NCBI GenBank assembly: GCA_036897095.1 | Contig: JAYMSP010000237.1 | Span: 1-64,000 of the forward strand | DNA from: Plantago elongata | Lineage: Eukaryota > Streptophyta > Magnoliopsida > Lamiales > Plantaginaceae | Length of the DNA: 64,000 bases | Direction: 5' to 3' | In this document: positions 1 through 11,579 of the stretch, in pieces | How the letters are laid out: every line of letters starts with the position of its first letter | Numbering within the stretch: position 1 is the first letter of the stretch | Position numbers and translations under genes: made by a program | The notes under the pieces: generated by a model | The model's database searches: none | Told to the model about the DNA's origin: nothing | What the model saw: the letters and a program-made list of their open reading frames with translations, nothing else

Positions 1-791
1 TAGTTAAAATTGTATTAAAACTCTACCATTATAATAGATAAGAATAATTACTAATATTACACCACAAAAATACTTTATTACAATAAAATTAACTCATTAT
101 ATAAACAAAAAGTACCAAATAATAGTAGGAGGACAAAAAAATTTACAAAGATGTATATATGTAAATTCAAAGCGAAATTTGAGGGCATCAATTGATGCCC
201 CTATCTCATAGATGGTTCCGTGTCTGGTTATAAGTTAGTGATTTATATGTACGTGGTTTCTAGTGGCCAACCAAACCATTTTTCTTCTCATTTCCAGTTG
301 ATTGTTAGACTAATACAAAAACCAAGTTGAATAGTCTAGCACTACAGTATCAAATACTCACATCAGGCCCGAACTTGTTTGCCTAGTTTTCTGTCATCTG
401 GGATTTAAAACACCAATCTCTATTGCAACTTCTAACCCATTAAGGCATGAAGGACTAAGTTATATCACGATCCATTTAATACAAGCCCAAAATAAGTATG
501 ACACAGGCCACAGCCCAATATAAGAAGATTTCGAAACGTTAAAAGCCCACAAAAAACGAAAATAAAACAGCCATAAAAAATTTACAATACTCGACATTTA
601 CAATATTTGTAAAGTTGATTAGGATAAAGAGTGACGGTTTCCGGCCCAAAACATACAACTCATACATGTATTACGTGTGTTTATTGAATGATGGGTAACC
701 ACACCTCCTCACTGATAATGTATTGATTGATTATTGATCGAGTCGTTACAATATTACTCTATCCAAACTGATATGTAAGTAAGATTGGTTA
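1..791. other. AT-rich intergenic DNA, no gene seen
   Basis: No open frame of convincing length or recognisable domain on either strand. The stretch is AT-rich with scattered homopolymer runs, and I see no RNA gene in it. Confidence 0.5.
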
Positions 792-1026
792 CTTCCTTCG
801 TTCCATCAAACTTTATATATTAGGGTTGACGTGTAGTTTTTTGTGAAAAATTAAAGTAATAATAAAAAAAAAGGTGAGGAAAAATGTAATTTTAGTGGCA
901 AAATGTGTAACTTTTGTGTAAAGTTGAGATTGTTTATTATTTGTTACTGGTGGAGTAACTTACTTATAATGTTTGATGGGAAGGTTAAAAATGATAAATG
1001 TATGAAGTTTACTGAAACGGAGAAAG
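792..1026. mobile_element. Stowaway-type MITE (Tc1/mariner)
   Basis: A 235-bp non-coding element with the typical Stowaway ends: it opens with CTTCCTTCGTTCC and closes with GAAACGGAGAAAG, which are imperfect inverted copies. A TA dinucleotide flanks each side (790-791 and 1027-1028), as expected for Tc1/mariner target duplication. The interior is AT-rich with no coding potential. Confidence 0.7.
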
Positions 1027-1597
1027 TAATATTTTTGTATTTTTAATAAATAATAAATTTTTTATTCGAGAATGGGTACGCGTACTGATATTAACTCACT
1101 TGGAAAAAGTCCAAGCTACTGATCATAAAAGCCGAAGATTTGAAGAGAGAAGTTACTGAAATAACACAACTTTATTTATTTAAGTGATTATTAAATAAAT
1201 GAAACTGCAAATTGCAGTTCAAATCGAAAGAGACGGGATATATAGGAAGCGTTACGTTGCGCTGCCTAGTAAAAAAAGGTGTCTGAAAGTACAAAATTAC
1301 TCAACTTTTTACTGTTCCACAATTTGTGCTTATTGGATTTTGCAGCGACAGGTATAAATCCTAGCGCCAACTTTTTTATGCATAATCACAATTTAAAATT
1401 CCTGGTTTAGTTTGGCTTATTTCCACGAAGGAAAAACATATATATTTATTTATTTATTTTAAAAACGACAAATATATATAGTTGCCATGCGGTCAACTTT
1501 AAAATAATCCAGTAACTCTTTAATTTGGTGGATGAGAAATATTACTGGATTATAATACTATAAGCTACTAGCTAGTGTTTTTGCCCGTATAATACCT

Positions 1598-1745
1598 GAG
1601 GGACTGTTTGGCATGGCATTTAAATACCCCTATTGGACTCGATGAACATTGATTTAGCCTAAATACACTTCAAATATCCTCATTTCAATTTCATTATAAA
1701 CACAATTTCACCAAAATCTACATTTAAATTCTATACCAATATGTC
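1598..1745. mobile_element. hAT-like MITE, copy A (one end clear)
   Basis: The left end reads TGAGGGACTGTTTGGCATGG followed by CATTTAAATAC. The next ~130 bp align closely with the element at 5529-5695; shared strings include GATTTAGCC/AATTTAGCC and CAATTTCACCAAAATCT. The right end has drifted. The hAT assignment rests only on the style of the ends. Confidence 0.45.
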
Positions 1746-2954
1746 AGTACCGAAATAGGTGGTGGATATGAATAGAGGCATTGTTAGTTTCAAGAATGGT
1801 TTTAATTATTAGTATAGTATTTAATTTTGTTAAATGATCAGTAGCATTCAAAACACACATTCCAAGGATTAAACCGTAGCACATATCATGATTGGTCGGA
1901 TCAGATGATATCATCCCATCTTCTCATAAACTATTGAACCACGACTCCTCCTTGCTTTTTTCCAATCGATACTATTCCGGGCAATACCCACCGTTCGGTA
2001 CTAGTTCTATAATCAAGTATGATCGGATTCGTATGAGTATGATTTATGAATACGACAATTTATTTAAGTATGGATTCGGATTGGGTTCTGTACATGTACA
2101 AATTCAATATCCAACTCGAGTCCACCCTCTTAAAACCTGACTTGAACCCGAATTAGGTAGAGATTACAACATGTTACGGATTACTTGTTTGTAAAACATT
2201 TTATTATTCTTCGTCCCAAATAAATAACGTGAACCTTATGAGGACCACTTACCCGAACAAGCTCATGGGGATGCTTATTAGTCTATAACCAAAAATGTGT
2301 CTGTAATGATGAACAAAATATTTGGGACATAGACCAGACCAAAGCAACAATCATGAGTTTCGAAAACTTAAAACAACAATTAATCATACGTTCATAACTT
2401 ATGGTTAATTTTTTGTGGCCAAAACATCAACTGACAGCCACGTTGCTTGCAAGTATGTCCATTACCTTATGTAGTTCTAAACTTATTAGTAGTTTCCATA
2501 TTTAGTAAATCGTTAACCAACAAAAATAAATATGGTCCCGAAGAAATGAAGTTGCAATAGAACATTAGTTTAATTTTGTGGTGATGGATACTTGGATATG
2601 TTGAAAGAGCTTATCATATCATTGTATCATTTTAATTGGTAACCATGTGACTGTACGGCATGGACCAATTACAGGTCTTCTTATTACGCTTACCCTTTCA
2701 AATGGTTTGGACGATTGATCCTTATTTCTTAATTCTAAGTAGTAACTTATAATTCAAAAAAATTGTGGAGGATTATGTTTCCGACAAATAAACAATCCGG
2801 TTAATCAACTAGTATTTTTATTTGGTTATGAATTTGTAATACCATAACGTATTTTGTGATAGTGTAAACTCTGTGTTGCGAAATCTATAATTAAGAAGCT
2901 TCTTATATAGTTATACGTATATCGATCTTATTCATTCAAATGATTTTCTACGAG
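1746..2954. other. Intergenic DNA, no gene seen
   Basis: An 82-codon open frame at 1892-2140 has no recognisable domain and is probably chance. Around 2210-2240 there is a short motif resembling a Stowaway end. Nothing else is supported. Confidence 0.4.
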
Positions 2955-3140
2955 CATGTGAAAAAAAAACGATATTCCCCGAACAATCGTAATAGCGTCG
3001 ATGTGATTTACTTAGTAATGTCAGCCGGTCCGACCCTGAGTCCATGCGGATGGTACAGCCACATGGACCGCACTTTTTTCTGGGCGTCAGACCCAGAACT
3101 CCAGGACCATAGTTTTGGTATAGTAATCCAGTGTTGACGA
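2955..3140. other. GC-rich island with hairpin, unexplained
   Basis: About 180 bp that is clearly richer in G+C than its surroundings. It is open on both strands (65 codons on +, 72 on -). It contains an imperfect hairpin with arms GTCCATG and CATGGAC around 3038-3066. I do not recognise either translation. It could be a fragment of an old transposon or a gene remnant. Confidence 0.35.
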
Positions 3141-3716
3141 CATCCTTCAATCTTTCTAGTTGCCAATATGCTGAAAAATAGCATGCATTTGGTTGAGAAA
3201 ATTAAGGCTGGATTAATCGATTAGAAGGTCGACTTTCCAAATTAGTTTGACATTTAATATTTAATTTGAATCTTATTCTATAATTCTCTGCCTTTTAGTT
3301 TTGAGTGAACAGCTAGGCTGTTCAAAATTGATGTTAAATATAATATTTAGCTTTATAATTAAGGTTGTGAGTTTAATTATGGTCATTTTCCTTGACACTA
3401 AATTAATACTATAGTACGACACAATCTTGTTAATCTTGTAGGTAGGAGGACTGAAAAGATTTCAACATGTAGTCATGTAGAAATAATATTTAGGCCTAAT
3501 ATTTATAGATGATGATATATTGGATAATTATATTTTAAAGAGTTGATACAATAATTTGGCTTTAAAAAGCACTAAAACGAGTTGTAATTTCAAGTAAGTA
3601 TTCTGTTTTTTATGCTTTATTTGAATGATAATCTTAATATTTTAATATACATTATATATGAATATATATATTTATTTTTATTGTACGTATATTTATTCAG
3701 GGTTCATTTTTAAAAA

Positions 3717-3840
3717 ACGACGCCCAATACACCAGCAACTCCCATCATATGAAACGGGTTCAACGTCCAATTATGAAATCCTTGAAAAAAGAAGACGAGT
3801 CGAAATATAGCTGCTACACCAAAATTAGGCGCAAAGAATC
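3717..3840 (-). pseudogene. psbD: Fragment of chloroplast psbD in the nucleus (NUPT)
   Basis: Read on the minus strand, this segment translates as a piece of photosystem II protein D2. It includes FGVAAIFR, then [20 protein letters not shown], then VLGV, which corresponds to about residues 169-207 of D2 (counting the chlorophyll ligand His in NPFH as 197). Only about 124 bp are present, with no psbD sequence on either side. Several residues differ from the highly conserved plastid protein, for example N for S after AP and LV for FI after FR. This is a nuclear insertion of plastid DNA, long diverged and not expressed as D2. Confidence 0.85.
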
Positions 3841-5040
3841 GCATGGGACCTCATATTTCTCGGACTGGCCTGAATGTCAGACACGATCTTTTAGTGTTTA
3901 TCAAAATGTGTAATATTAATACCGGAGTAGTTTACAAAATATGGTCATAGTAAAACTTACAAAGTTTTATGAGAGACAATATCTATGTAGATATGGACCA
4001 TGTTTTCAATAAAAACATTCAAGTTATTAATCAAAACACCCATGTTCAAATAAGTTTATTGTAATATAAAAAAACTTCGATGTCAAAAATATAGATATTT
4101 TAATTAGTATATAAAAATTTAGATTAATGACATGTATATTTTTACTGGTAATATTACTCTTCCATATATACACCATGTCTTGTCACAGTTGCTCAGTAAA
4201 ATCCTAACAAAATTTTCAACGAAATCAAAGCAAGTAATGATCTAAGCTATTTTGAACGGTGGGAGCAATAGGTTATGACTTGCGACTCTTGTACCGGCAA
4301 CCGTATTTGAAAATGAGGATACGTAACCTTTGAATTTTTATGTTTATTTGTGTATAATAATGGTATAATATATGGATAATACCGTTCAAAAAATGCATAA
4401 GAATAAGAGTAATGGCACAGGACGTAATTAATAAAACGTGTCAGTAAGGCCAGATTTTGAAATCAACGTGTCAGATTATGAGAATAACTTGACTACACGT
4501 AGCTACTGTGTATAAATGTTTGCCATTAGATCCATAAAATAGGTTTAGAAGCGTGTTTGTTAAATAGTTTACGTGTAGTTAAGACATAAGATATTATTGG
4601 CATTTGTTTTTATATATAGGTTTACTAAAATAAACTAAACTCCAACAATCCCACGTCAACTGTCAGAATTTGTTCACAGGAGTCTAGGTCAAACGGATCA
4701 TGCCGCTTAATTATCATCTCACCTTATTTTTGTTTCTCCATTAACTTAATTACATAATATTCGACCGAAATGAAGAATAATATGTGAATGTTATGCAGAT
4801 ATAAAGGTAAGAAAAAGAGAAGAAAAGTATTGCATAAACTACTTTTTCGTCAAGAGCAAATAGCATATGTGATTGATTAAGGAAAAGTAAAAATATTGTA
4901 TTCATTAGTTTTGAAAAGATTACCATAGTTTTGTACAAATTAAAAAGAAATTATTACTTCAATTGTTAGACTGTAACATTTCGAAGATATTAAAAAAATT
5001 TCTCATAACAGAATTCTATCCTTAATCTAACGCGATTAAC
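3841..5040. other. Intergenic DNA, no gene seen
   Basis: AT-rich; the 62-codon frame on the minus strand at 4750-4938 has no recognisable features. No RNA gene or repeat is supported. Confidence 0.4.
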
Positions 5041-5150
5041 CATTAACTTTTTATCTTTTTTCAAAACAATTAAATGGTAACTTGAACTCCAACCTATTAG
5101 TTAAAGGTGAAACATGTTACCAACTGAGTTGCGTTTCGTTGTTGATTAGC
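5041..5150 (-). mobile_element. tRNA-derived SINE, copy 1
   Basis: On the minus strand the element reads CAACAACGAAACGCAACTC, AGTTGGTAACATG, TTTCACCTTTAACTAATAGG, then the box-B-like GGAGTTCAAGTTACC and an A-rich tail. The box A (GCAACTCAGTTGGTAA) and box B match RNA polymerase III internal promoters. Three more copies of the same family lie at 8610-8705, 16950-17050 and 52300-52400. Confidence 0.65.
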
Positions 5151-5528
5151 CATGTATTCTCTTGGGTGATTTTCAAATTAAACCAACTAACACACATGAA
5201 AATTTAAAATACTACAGTAATTTTTTGGACAATCTTCTTATTTTTTGTTTCAGTTATATGTATATTTTCTTTTATAAAATAATAGAATTTTGATACATAT
5301 TAGACGATTTTTTTCTTTCTTTTGGTTACATTGAATCTCTTCCCACTAAACTCTAACGTTTTATTTGAAGACCTACATTACTAATTTAGGGTGGTTGCCC
5401 TATACGGCTTGGCTATGTCATCTAATTATAAGAACAACCTGAGTTTCCTCATACTATCAAAGCGCGACATGAATGTGATGTAACTTTTGGTCTATAATTA
5501 TACAAATATCATACTTTTGCTAAATAAA

Positions 5529-5695
5529 AATTAAGAGTGATTGATCAAGCATTTAAATACCTCCATTTAATCTGATGAACAGTAATTTAGCCTAAAATAC
5601 ACTTTAAATATATCATTTCAATTTCATTTCAAATTCAATTTCACCAAAATCTCATCCAAATGATCATTTGAGTGTCATGCCAATCAGCCCCTAAA
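5529..5695. mobile_element. hAT-like MITE, copy B
   Basis: About 165 bp with inverted ends: left GAGTGATTGATCAAGCATTT, right ATGCCAATCAGCCCCTAA, which reads TTAGGGGCTGATTGGCAT in reverse. The body aligns with copy A at 1598-1745. A TAAATAAA string occurs on both sides and may be the 8-bp target duplication, but it is low complexity and so weak evidence. No coding potential. Confidence 0.5.
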
Positions 5696-6229
5696 TAAAT
5701 AATGAAAAATTCATATAAATCATTTTCGAGCCAGTGTAACATGATGTTCATAGAATTCATCCTGGATCATGACTGAAAGGAAGATATGACAGCTTATACG
5801 AAATCGCCAATCACCAAATCACTATCATATCATAGTATATAACTTCACAATGAGTTTTTAAAAATTTAGCTAAGGAGTGATAAAATAGGATTTTGTGAAA
5901 AATAATTAACCGAATGAAACAAAAGGTTCAACGTCTCGGAATTCTATGGAGTATAATATAATCCGACAAAAGTGCTTCGTTTTTGAAGTTGGGATCGACG
6001 TTACTATCATGCATAGAATTGGTAGTTAGCTCCTCATCAATGCAGAATGTATTCCCTGAGAAAATAATAAAGTATATCTAATTTATAGAGGAAGAAAATG
6101 TATTGGTTATGTTATGCCTTCAAGTTATTAGACTCTCATGTGATTTTGTTTTTCTATCTTTCTTATCATACTAATTTAAATATGGTCACCTAAAGTTTTA
6201 AGTTGTAGTAATGAATTTTAAAGAGATAT
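5696..6229. other. Intergenic DNA, no gene seen
   Basis: No convincing frame, RNA gene or repeat. Confidence 0.4.
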
Positions 6230-6725
6230 AGTTGCGGTCATAAACGATGATCACTCTTATAACTAATTGAATTTCAATGTGAATCTCAATTTCATCTGCA
6301 TTTAGAGGTTCAATTCAAACTTAAATCTGAACTTGTTTCACTATAAATACCCCCTCAATATATATTACTCTTATCTATCTCACACTCTTCAACTCAATCT
6401 CAAATATTAAACAAACACTCTTTTTTCAAAATGTCTTTTAGTTCGTTTTGGAGAAGTTTAGAGACATTTTGGAGAAGTTTAGAAAAATTTAGACGTTTTG
6501 AATTTAAGAAGTGGAAGAAAGGAGAAAAATGAAGTGTGGTGAAATGAATTGAAATTGAGTTGTATTTATAGAGTTAGAAAAACTATAGCCATTGAAAAAT
6601 TTTTATTTTTTATATTTATTATAATTTAATAAAAAAATAATTAAAAAATGGCCATATGACCGTTGGTGCCTTGAGGCCGGCCGTTACGTTTGGCCAAGGC
6701 CACTAACCACTTTCATTGGGGTCTT
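6230..6725. mobile_element. Possible internally deleted DNA transposon (PIF/Harbinger-like)
   Basis: The segment has a promoter-like CTATAAATACC, then a CA-rich leader with CACTCTTCAACTCAATC, then an ATG followed by repeats of TTTTGGAGAAGTTTAGA, and finally a GC-rich GGCCGGCC-containing end with CAAGGCCACTAACCAC. This layout resembles deletion derivatives of plant PIF/Harbinger elements, with leader and tail kept and the middle lost. Clear inverted ends and a TTA-type duplication were not found, so the class is a guess. Confidence 0.3.
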
Positions 6726-7314
6726 AGAATCAAAATTATAGTTACTGTGGTTGAAATTCAATTGCATATGGATAAATGAAAGTGATTGAAGTAAGAAAAC
6801 AAATATTTATAAAACCCACCCCTCTTAGATGCCCTATTTATAAATTCATATCCACTATTTAAATAATTACAAATGATTTTAAAAATTGAACTATGTTTTA
6901 AATCAAATTACATATAAACTCATTAGTCAAGGTCGTAGGTGATCTCAACCTTAAATTTGGGCGGAGACACACGCCAAGTGTTGACATGGACTGCCATGTC
7001 ATTAATTTAATCTTTATTGATTCTTATTGACTGAGTTTGTTTATAATTGATTTGAAAATCAATTTGACCTTGTAATAGTCAATCAAACAATTGAAGTAAC
7101 TTATTTTATATTTTTATACTCTATAAATTCAATCTATATATTTTAAAATTTACAAAATTGACCCAATTTTTTAAAAACCCAACATATTAGTTTTTCCATT
7201 AGATTAGCTCAAAATTTGCAACTCAATCCTCAAAAATATTGAATTGTCATATTAAAATCTAAATTTTTGAAAATTAAAAAAACAAAAAAAATCAATCTCT
7301 ATTAGAGACCAAAC
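6726..7314. other. Intergenic DNA, no gene seen
   Basis: AT-rich, no convincing frame or RNA gene. Confidence 0.4.
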
Positions 7315-7600
7315 TATGCTCCGATTGAGGTTGTAACACAGCCCCAGTGGGAGCATCAAACAGCTCCGTTTTGGTTCTGTGACCAGTCCCAAACGGAGCT
7401 GTAAAAATTAGCTCTCGCCGGAGCTGTTGATAGCTTCTTTTGGAGTTGTTTCACAGCCCCAAAACAATATGTAAAATGCTTTGCTTGGGGCTGTGCCCCA
7501 GTCGGAGCATCAAACAGGAAGAGCCCCAAAACGGAGCTGTGAGGATGTAAAGTATCTATAAAAAAAGGAGCATCGTTTTGGGAATGTTTTAGCCCCAGAA
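7315..7600. repeat. Cluster of GGAGCTGT / ACAGCTCC direct and inverted repeats
   Basis: CAGCTCCGTTTTGG at 7361-7374 recurs inverted at 7388-7401 (13 of 14 bases) and exactly inverted at 7526-7539. The phrase CAGT(G/C)GGAGCATCAAACAG occurs at about 7345 and again about 155 bp later. Several further GGAGCTGT and GGGGCTGTG copies lie between. The block is much richer in G+C than its flanks. Such dense subterminal repeats are typical of the ends of DNA transposons that bind their transposase there, but the element's outer ends were not found. Confidence 0.55.
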
Positions 7601-8609
7601 CGAGATGTAAATTGTTGTTTAATAAAAAACCCAAAATGGATTGTAAATGTAATATAAAGAATAAAGACGGTGGTGGTTTGGACTTTGGAGTATTGAAGAA
7701 AATGAAGATGTTGAAGAAAGAAAAGATTAAAAACTAATGCCACATCATATCCACATCAACCATAATTGCCATATAGGAGCCGGAATCAATACCGAAATTT
7801 GAAATTGGGTGTGAATGTAACTGTTCAAATAACATGTATGAATATGTAATTGTACTATCTAGCATGGAGTGTAATTGTACTAATCTATAACATGTTAAGT
7901 TTGACATTCTCTTAGGATTATATCTGAGGCTGAGGACATATTTTGTCACTAGTCTAGATATGCCTCAAATAGGTTTAGTATATGGTGTAAATGGAGGTTT
8001 CATAGTGGCTAGTGTATCAAGTTGGGTATTTTGGTGGAACGTTATTATTTTACGACTATTGGTGTACGAGGGCTCCTTCAAGCCGTCATGATTATTATAT
8101 ATATATAAAACTCGAGATTCTAGGCTATATTTATTGGAAAAAAAAAGACCCTGTTAAAAAGTTAGAGGTAAAAAGTGAAAATGAACGAGGAGAGGAAATT
8201 AGAGAGGGGGTCCTGTAGGCGAACCGTAATTAAGATGGGTGTCCCAGTAAATGGTGCAGAGATGCACGTTGTTGCTGTGCAATGGTCTTATTATTACACA
8301 AAAGTAGTAACTTATGTAACTCTCACGCAACACATAATCCAATTTCCCCTTATTCCTCTTCTGTTTCTCAACACCCACACACACTTGCAGCAGCGACTCC
8401 TTTACTTTTTCTTACCATACCTGCCACACCCCCCATAGCTTACCCAGCATAGCTAAGCTACCTACCCATACTTATTACTACTATCTTCCCATTTTTACCA
8501 TTCTCAATCTTTTTTCTTCACCCAATATTTCCTTTTTTTAGTTTACTACTTGCAATCCGTGACCAACTAAATTAGAATTCCATTCATCATCATAGATATT
8601 ATACCCGAG
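7601..8609. other. Intergenic DNA, no gene supported
   Basis: Several overlapping frames of 60-90 codons exist on both strands (for example 8175-8438, +), but none has a recognisable domain, splice pattern or start context. They are probably chance frames. Confidence 0.4.
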
Positions 8610-8705
8610 AATGATTTTTTTTAATGGATTATTTATTTCGAAACCCCAATTTATTGATTGGAGGTGAAGCTTATTACCAATTGAGTTACGATTCGTTGTT
8701 AACGA
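8610..8705 (-). mobile_element. tRNA-derived SINE, copy 3
   Basis: On the minus strand it reads AACAACGAATCGTAACTC, AATTGGTAATAAGC, TTCACCTCCAATCAATAAAT, then TGGGGTTTCGAAAT (degraded box B) and an A-rich tail ending CATTAAAAAAAATC. It is the same family as the copies at 5041, 16950 and 52300, and more diverged in box B. Confidence 0.55.
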
Positions 8706-8835
8706 AGAATGATTATGTTATGTCTTACTATGTTGTATGTTGTAGCGTACAACACACACTAAAGCATTATGAGTCACTATATCATTTAATCCCATAAAAG
8801 AAATTTGAGAATTATAGATTTTACATTACGATATA

Positions 8836-9056
8836 TTCCTTCCATCTCAATTTCATCTCCGTATTTCATTTTGATCCGTTCTAATTTCATCATCATATAA
8901 ATATCTCATATTTTATTCAACTTTTTTCCAACTTTATCATCACCTCCCTTAGCTTATTCACTATCTTTTCTACCTATGACCTTTGATATTACTTTATTCA
9001 CCTTTTTTAATATTTATTTCCAGTCCCGTAAAAAGTTGTAATCGGGACGAAGAAAG
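8836..9056. mobile_element. Stowaway-type MITE
   Basis: About 221 bp flanked by TA (8834-8835 and 9057-9058). The left end TTCCTTCCATCTC and right end GGGACGAAGAAAG are imperfect inverted copies of the Stowaway terminus. Non-coding. Confidence 0.6.
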
Positions 9057-10670
9057 TATAGATTTTTGCTCACGTCTAATCTATGTATAAATTTACACCG
9101 AATCAACTTATGTACTACAGTAGTACATTCCTATTAAAATAATTATTTATACATGTTGTAATCAAACACGAATAATTATTGAAAAACTTATATAAACAAA
9201 TACTCCATTTTACCTCTACAAGTTTTGAATTTTACATATTTTTCCAAGTTTTGAATTTTACATGAAATGAAATTGTATGAACGGGACTTCATTTTATGGG
9301 GAGAGTGAGATGATTAGCATGCCACTGTAGTACCTAAAGCCTAAAACTAACTTAGTTTAGCAATTTAACTAATATCCGACCAGTACAGTGTACAGTCCCT
9401 TTGGGAAAGAAAATTATTTGCAACTGCAAACGTACTTTTGGAAACAAATATCTTTTTTACTTTTAATCTCAATAATAGAGGAGTCACTGGGGATGGTTGA
9501 TGTGAGGTTAATACACATTTATGTATCATTAGCTGCTTCAACTACACAGTTAAAATGCGTCATTACAGGATTTCAGAGAAACTATACCACACTATACACA
9601 ATTAACTTGAAGTACAAATTATGTTCGATTAGATTAGATCCCCTGCATCTGCTACAATTCCTCTATCTATTCATCTGTCAAGCCAATTACCTTTAAATTA
9701 GTTGTATGCAGTGGAATAAAATCTGATAAATTCTGCACAAATTAAGTAGAGCAAGTTATTGAACTAATTTTTAAGTTTAAAAATCTACTCATAATTTGTG
9801 CATTTGTATTACACTGATAACATGTATTTTCAAGACTGGTACAAAGTAAAAAAAGAAAAGTTTGGTTTACCCAAGTGTTAATCCTAGAAGAAAAACAGGT
9901 CAAATCAGAAGAATGATAGGTCATTTGTAATTAATAAAAACAGGGAGAAGACGCAGTATTTATTGATTCACATGACAAAGCATCAGATGGATGGTGAAGT
10001 AAGGGGTCACTAACATTTCTGGCAGCACCACCAGTAACATCAACTAATCTAACCAGACCCCCTTTGTCACTTCCAACTAGTAGTATGTTTTACAGTTTCA
10101 AAACCCGCTGGTTCAACCGGGTCGAATAAACCTAATCCGACGAGATATTCATCATATAGTCAAATTACCATACATAATAACACAATTGTAAACCGGATTA
10201 CCATCAAATTGACCCGGTTAAAACTCAATCTGTGCGAGGGTGGTCGGTTAGAATTTTGGAGTCCCAGTATGAAAACATACCTCTCCCAGTCCCCACACAG
10301 ACAAAATGAAAAAATTAGCAAATTGAGAAAAGGAAAAGGAAAATTAGCTAACCACACAGATTAGCTTAAATGCCACAAACTCTAGTTAAAAAACCAGACC
10401 ACACACAAGTCGTTGAGAGTGTCAACCACAAAACCAAAATCCCCCATATTCATCACCATCATCATCTACAGTCAATCACTTCTCTCATCTCCTCTCCTCT
10501 CCCCTCCCAAAACAAGAAAATGTTCCCTTTAACCCTAATCCCAAAATCCTAATATTATCATCAAAATCACCAACTCCCAAACAACAAACAAATCAAATCA
10601 AATCCACTTCTTTACACTACACACCCTCTAATTCCTCCTTCCCTCCCTACACTACTATACTGTACGAGCT
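9057..10670. other. Intergenic DNA and upstream region of the ZF-HD gene
   Basis: No gene up to 10670. From about 10480 the + strand becomes strongly pyrimidine-rich (runs of CTCTCCTCTCCCCTCCC type), a common feature of plant 5' leaders and core promoters just upstream of the start. I did not find a clear TATA box. Confidence 0.45.
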
Positions 10671-11579
10671 ATGGACATAACCCCCTCAGCCACAACCCCC
10701 ACAACCAAAACCCCTGACGCAACCGAGACCGATACCCCCACCCGGTCCATCAACCCCTCTAACGGCGTCCTCAAGCGCCACGCGCCCCTCTCCCACCTCC
10801 ACCACCACCCCATAGTCATCACCTACAAAGAATGCCTCAAAAACCACGCCGCAGCCCTCGGCACGCACGCCGTAGACGGTTGCGGCGAATTCATGCCCTC
10901 ATCCACTTCCAATCCCTCCGACCCCACCTCCCTTAAATGCGCCGCCTGCGGCTGCCACCGCAACTTCCACCGCCGCGACCCCGACGAAAACCCGCAGCAG
11001 CTCCTCCTCCCTCCACCGCCGGTCATCGACTACCAGCCCCACCACCGCCACCATCCTCCTCCACCCGCCGACTCTCCCACAAACTCCCCTTCACCACCTC
11101 CCATCTCCTCCGCCTACGCACCACACATGCTCCTCGCACTCTCCCACGGCGGCGCTACGGCGGCGCCACTGCCGGATAACGCGATTTTCAGCAGTAACGG
11201 GCGGAAGAGGTTCAGGACGAAGTTTACGCAGGAGCAGAAGGATAAGATGCTGGAGCTGGCTGAGAAAGTGGGGTGGAAAATGCAGAAGAAAGATGAAGAC
11301 ACCATTAATGAACACTGTGCTAAAATTGGAGTAGACAAAGGTGTGTTCAAAGTATGGATGCATAACAACAAGAACACTGTCGGACGGAAAGACCAAACTA
11401 CCCCTCCTGCTGCTACTCCTACTCCTACTGCTAATCCTAATATTAATGGAAGTATCAGTTACAATATTGGGTACTTGCAGGAGGGTAATAAGGACAATTA
11501 CCATGGGAGCATGAATGGGAATGGAGCTAATTCTCATATTCATCATCTTGGGACTAATGGCTCTTCTACTTCATCTTGA
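10671..11579 (+). CDS. ZHD9: ZF-HD homeobox transcription factor (ZHD9-like)
   Basis: Encodes a 302-residue nuclear transcription factor in a single exon, as is usual for the ZHD family. Residues ~51-100 form the ZF-HD dimerisation zinc finger ([10 protein letters not shown], then DGCGEFMP, then [14 protein letters not shown]), with the expected Cys/His ligands present. Residues ~177-240 form the atypical homeodomain, starting [10 protein letters not shown] and ending [13 protein letters not shown]. Between them is a Pro/His-rich linker, and the N-terminus ([16 protein letters not shown]) is Thr/Pro-rich. The N-terminus and the [11 protein letters not shown] finger variant match my memory of the ZHD8/ZHD9/ZHD10 group. 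The choice of ZHD9 rests partly on the neighbouring MIF and MYB genes. ZHD proteins bind DNA as homo- or heterodimers through the zinc finger. The first two thirds of the gene are very C-rich and the last third is AT-rich. The first ATG after the pyrimidine-rich leader gives the expected family length. Confidence 0.93.
   Translation: MDITPSATTPTTKTPDATETDTPTRSINPSNGVLKRHAPLSHLHHHPIVITYKECLKNHAAALGTHAVDGCGEFMPSSTSNPSDPTSLKCAACGCHRNFHRRDPDENPQQLLLPPPPVIDYQPHHRHHPPPPADSPTNSPSPPPISSAYAPHMLLALSHGGATAAPLPDNAIFSSNGRKRFRTKFTQEQKDKMLELAEKVGWKMQKKDEDTINEHCAKIGVDKGVFKVWMHNNKNTVGRKDQTTPPAATPTPTANPNINGSISYNIGYLQEGNKDNYHGSMNGNGANSHIHHLGTNGSSTSS

Noticed and set aside
11091-11546. 151-codon open frame on the minus strand across the ZF-HD gene
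   Set aside because: It is the complement of the ZF-HD coding sequence, with composition set by that gene and no domain of its own.
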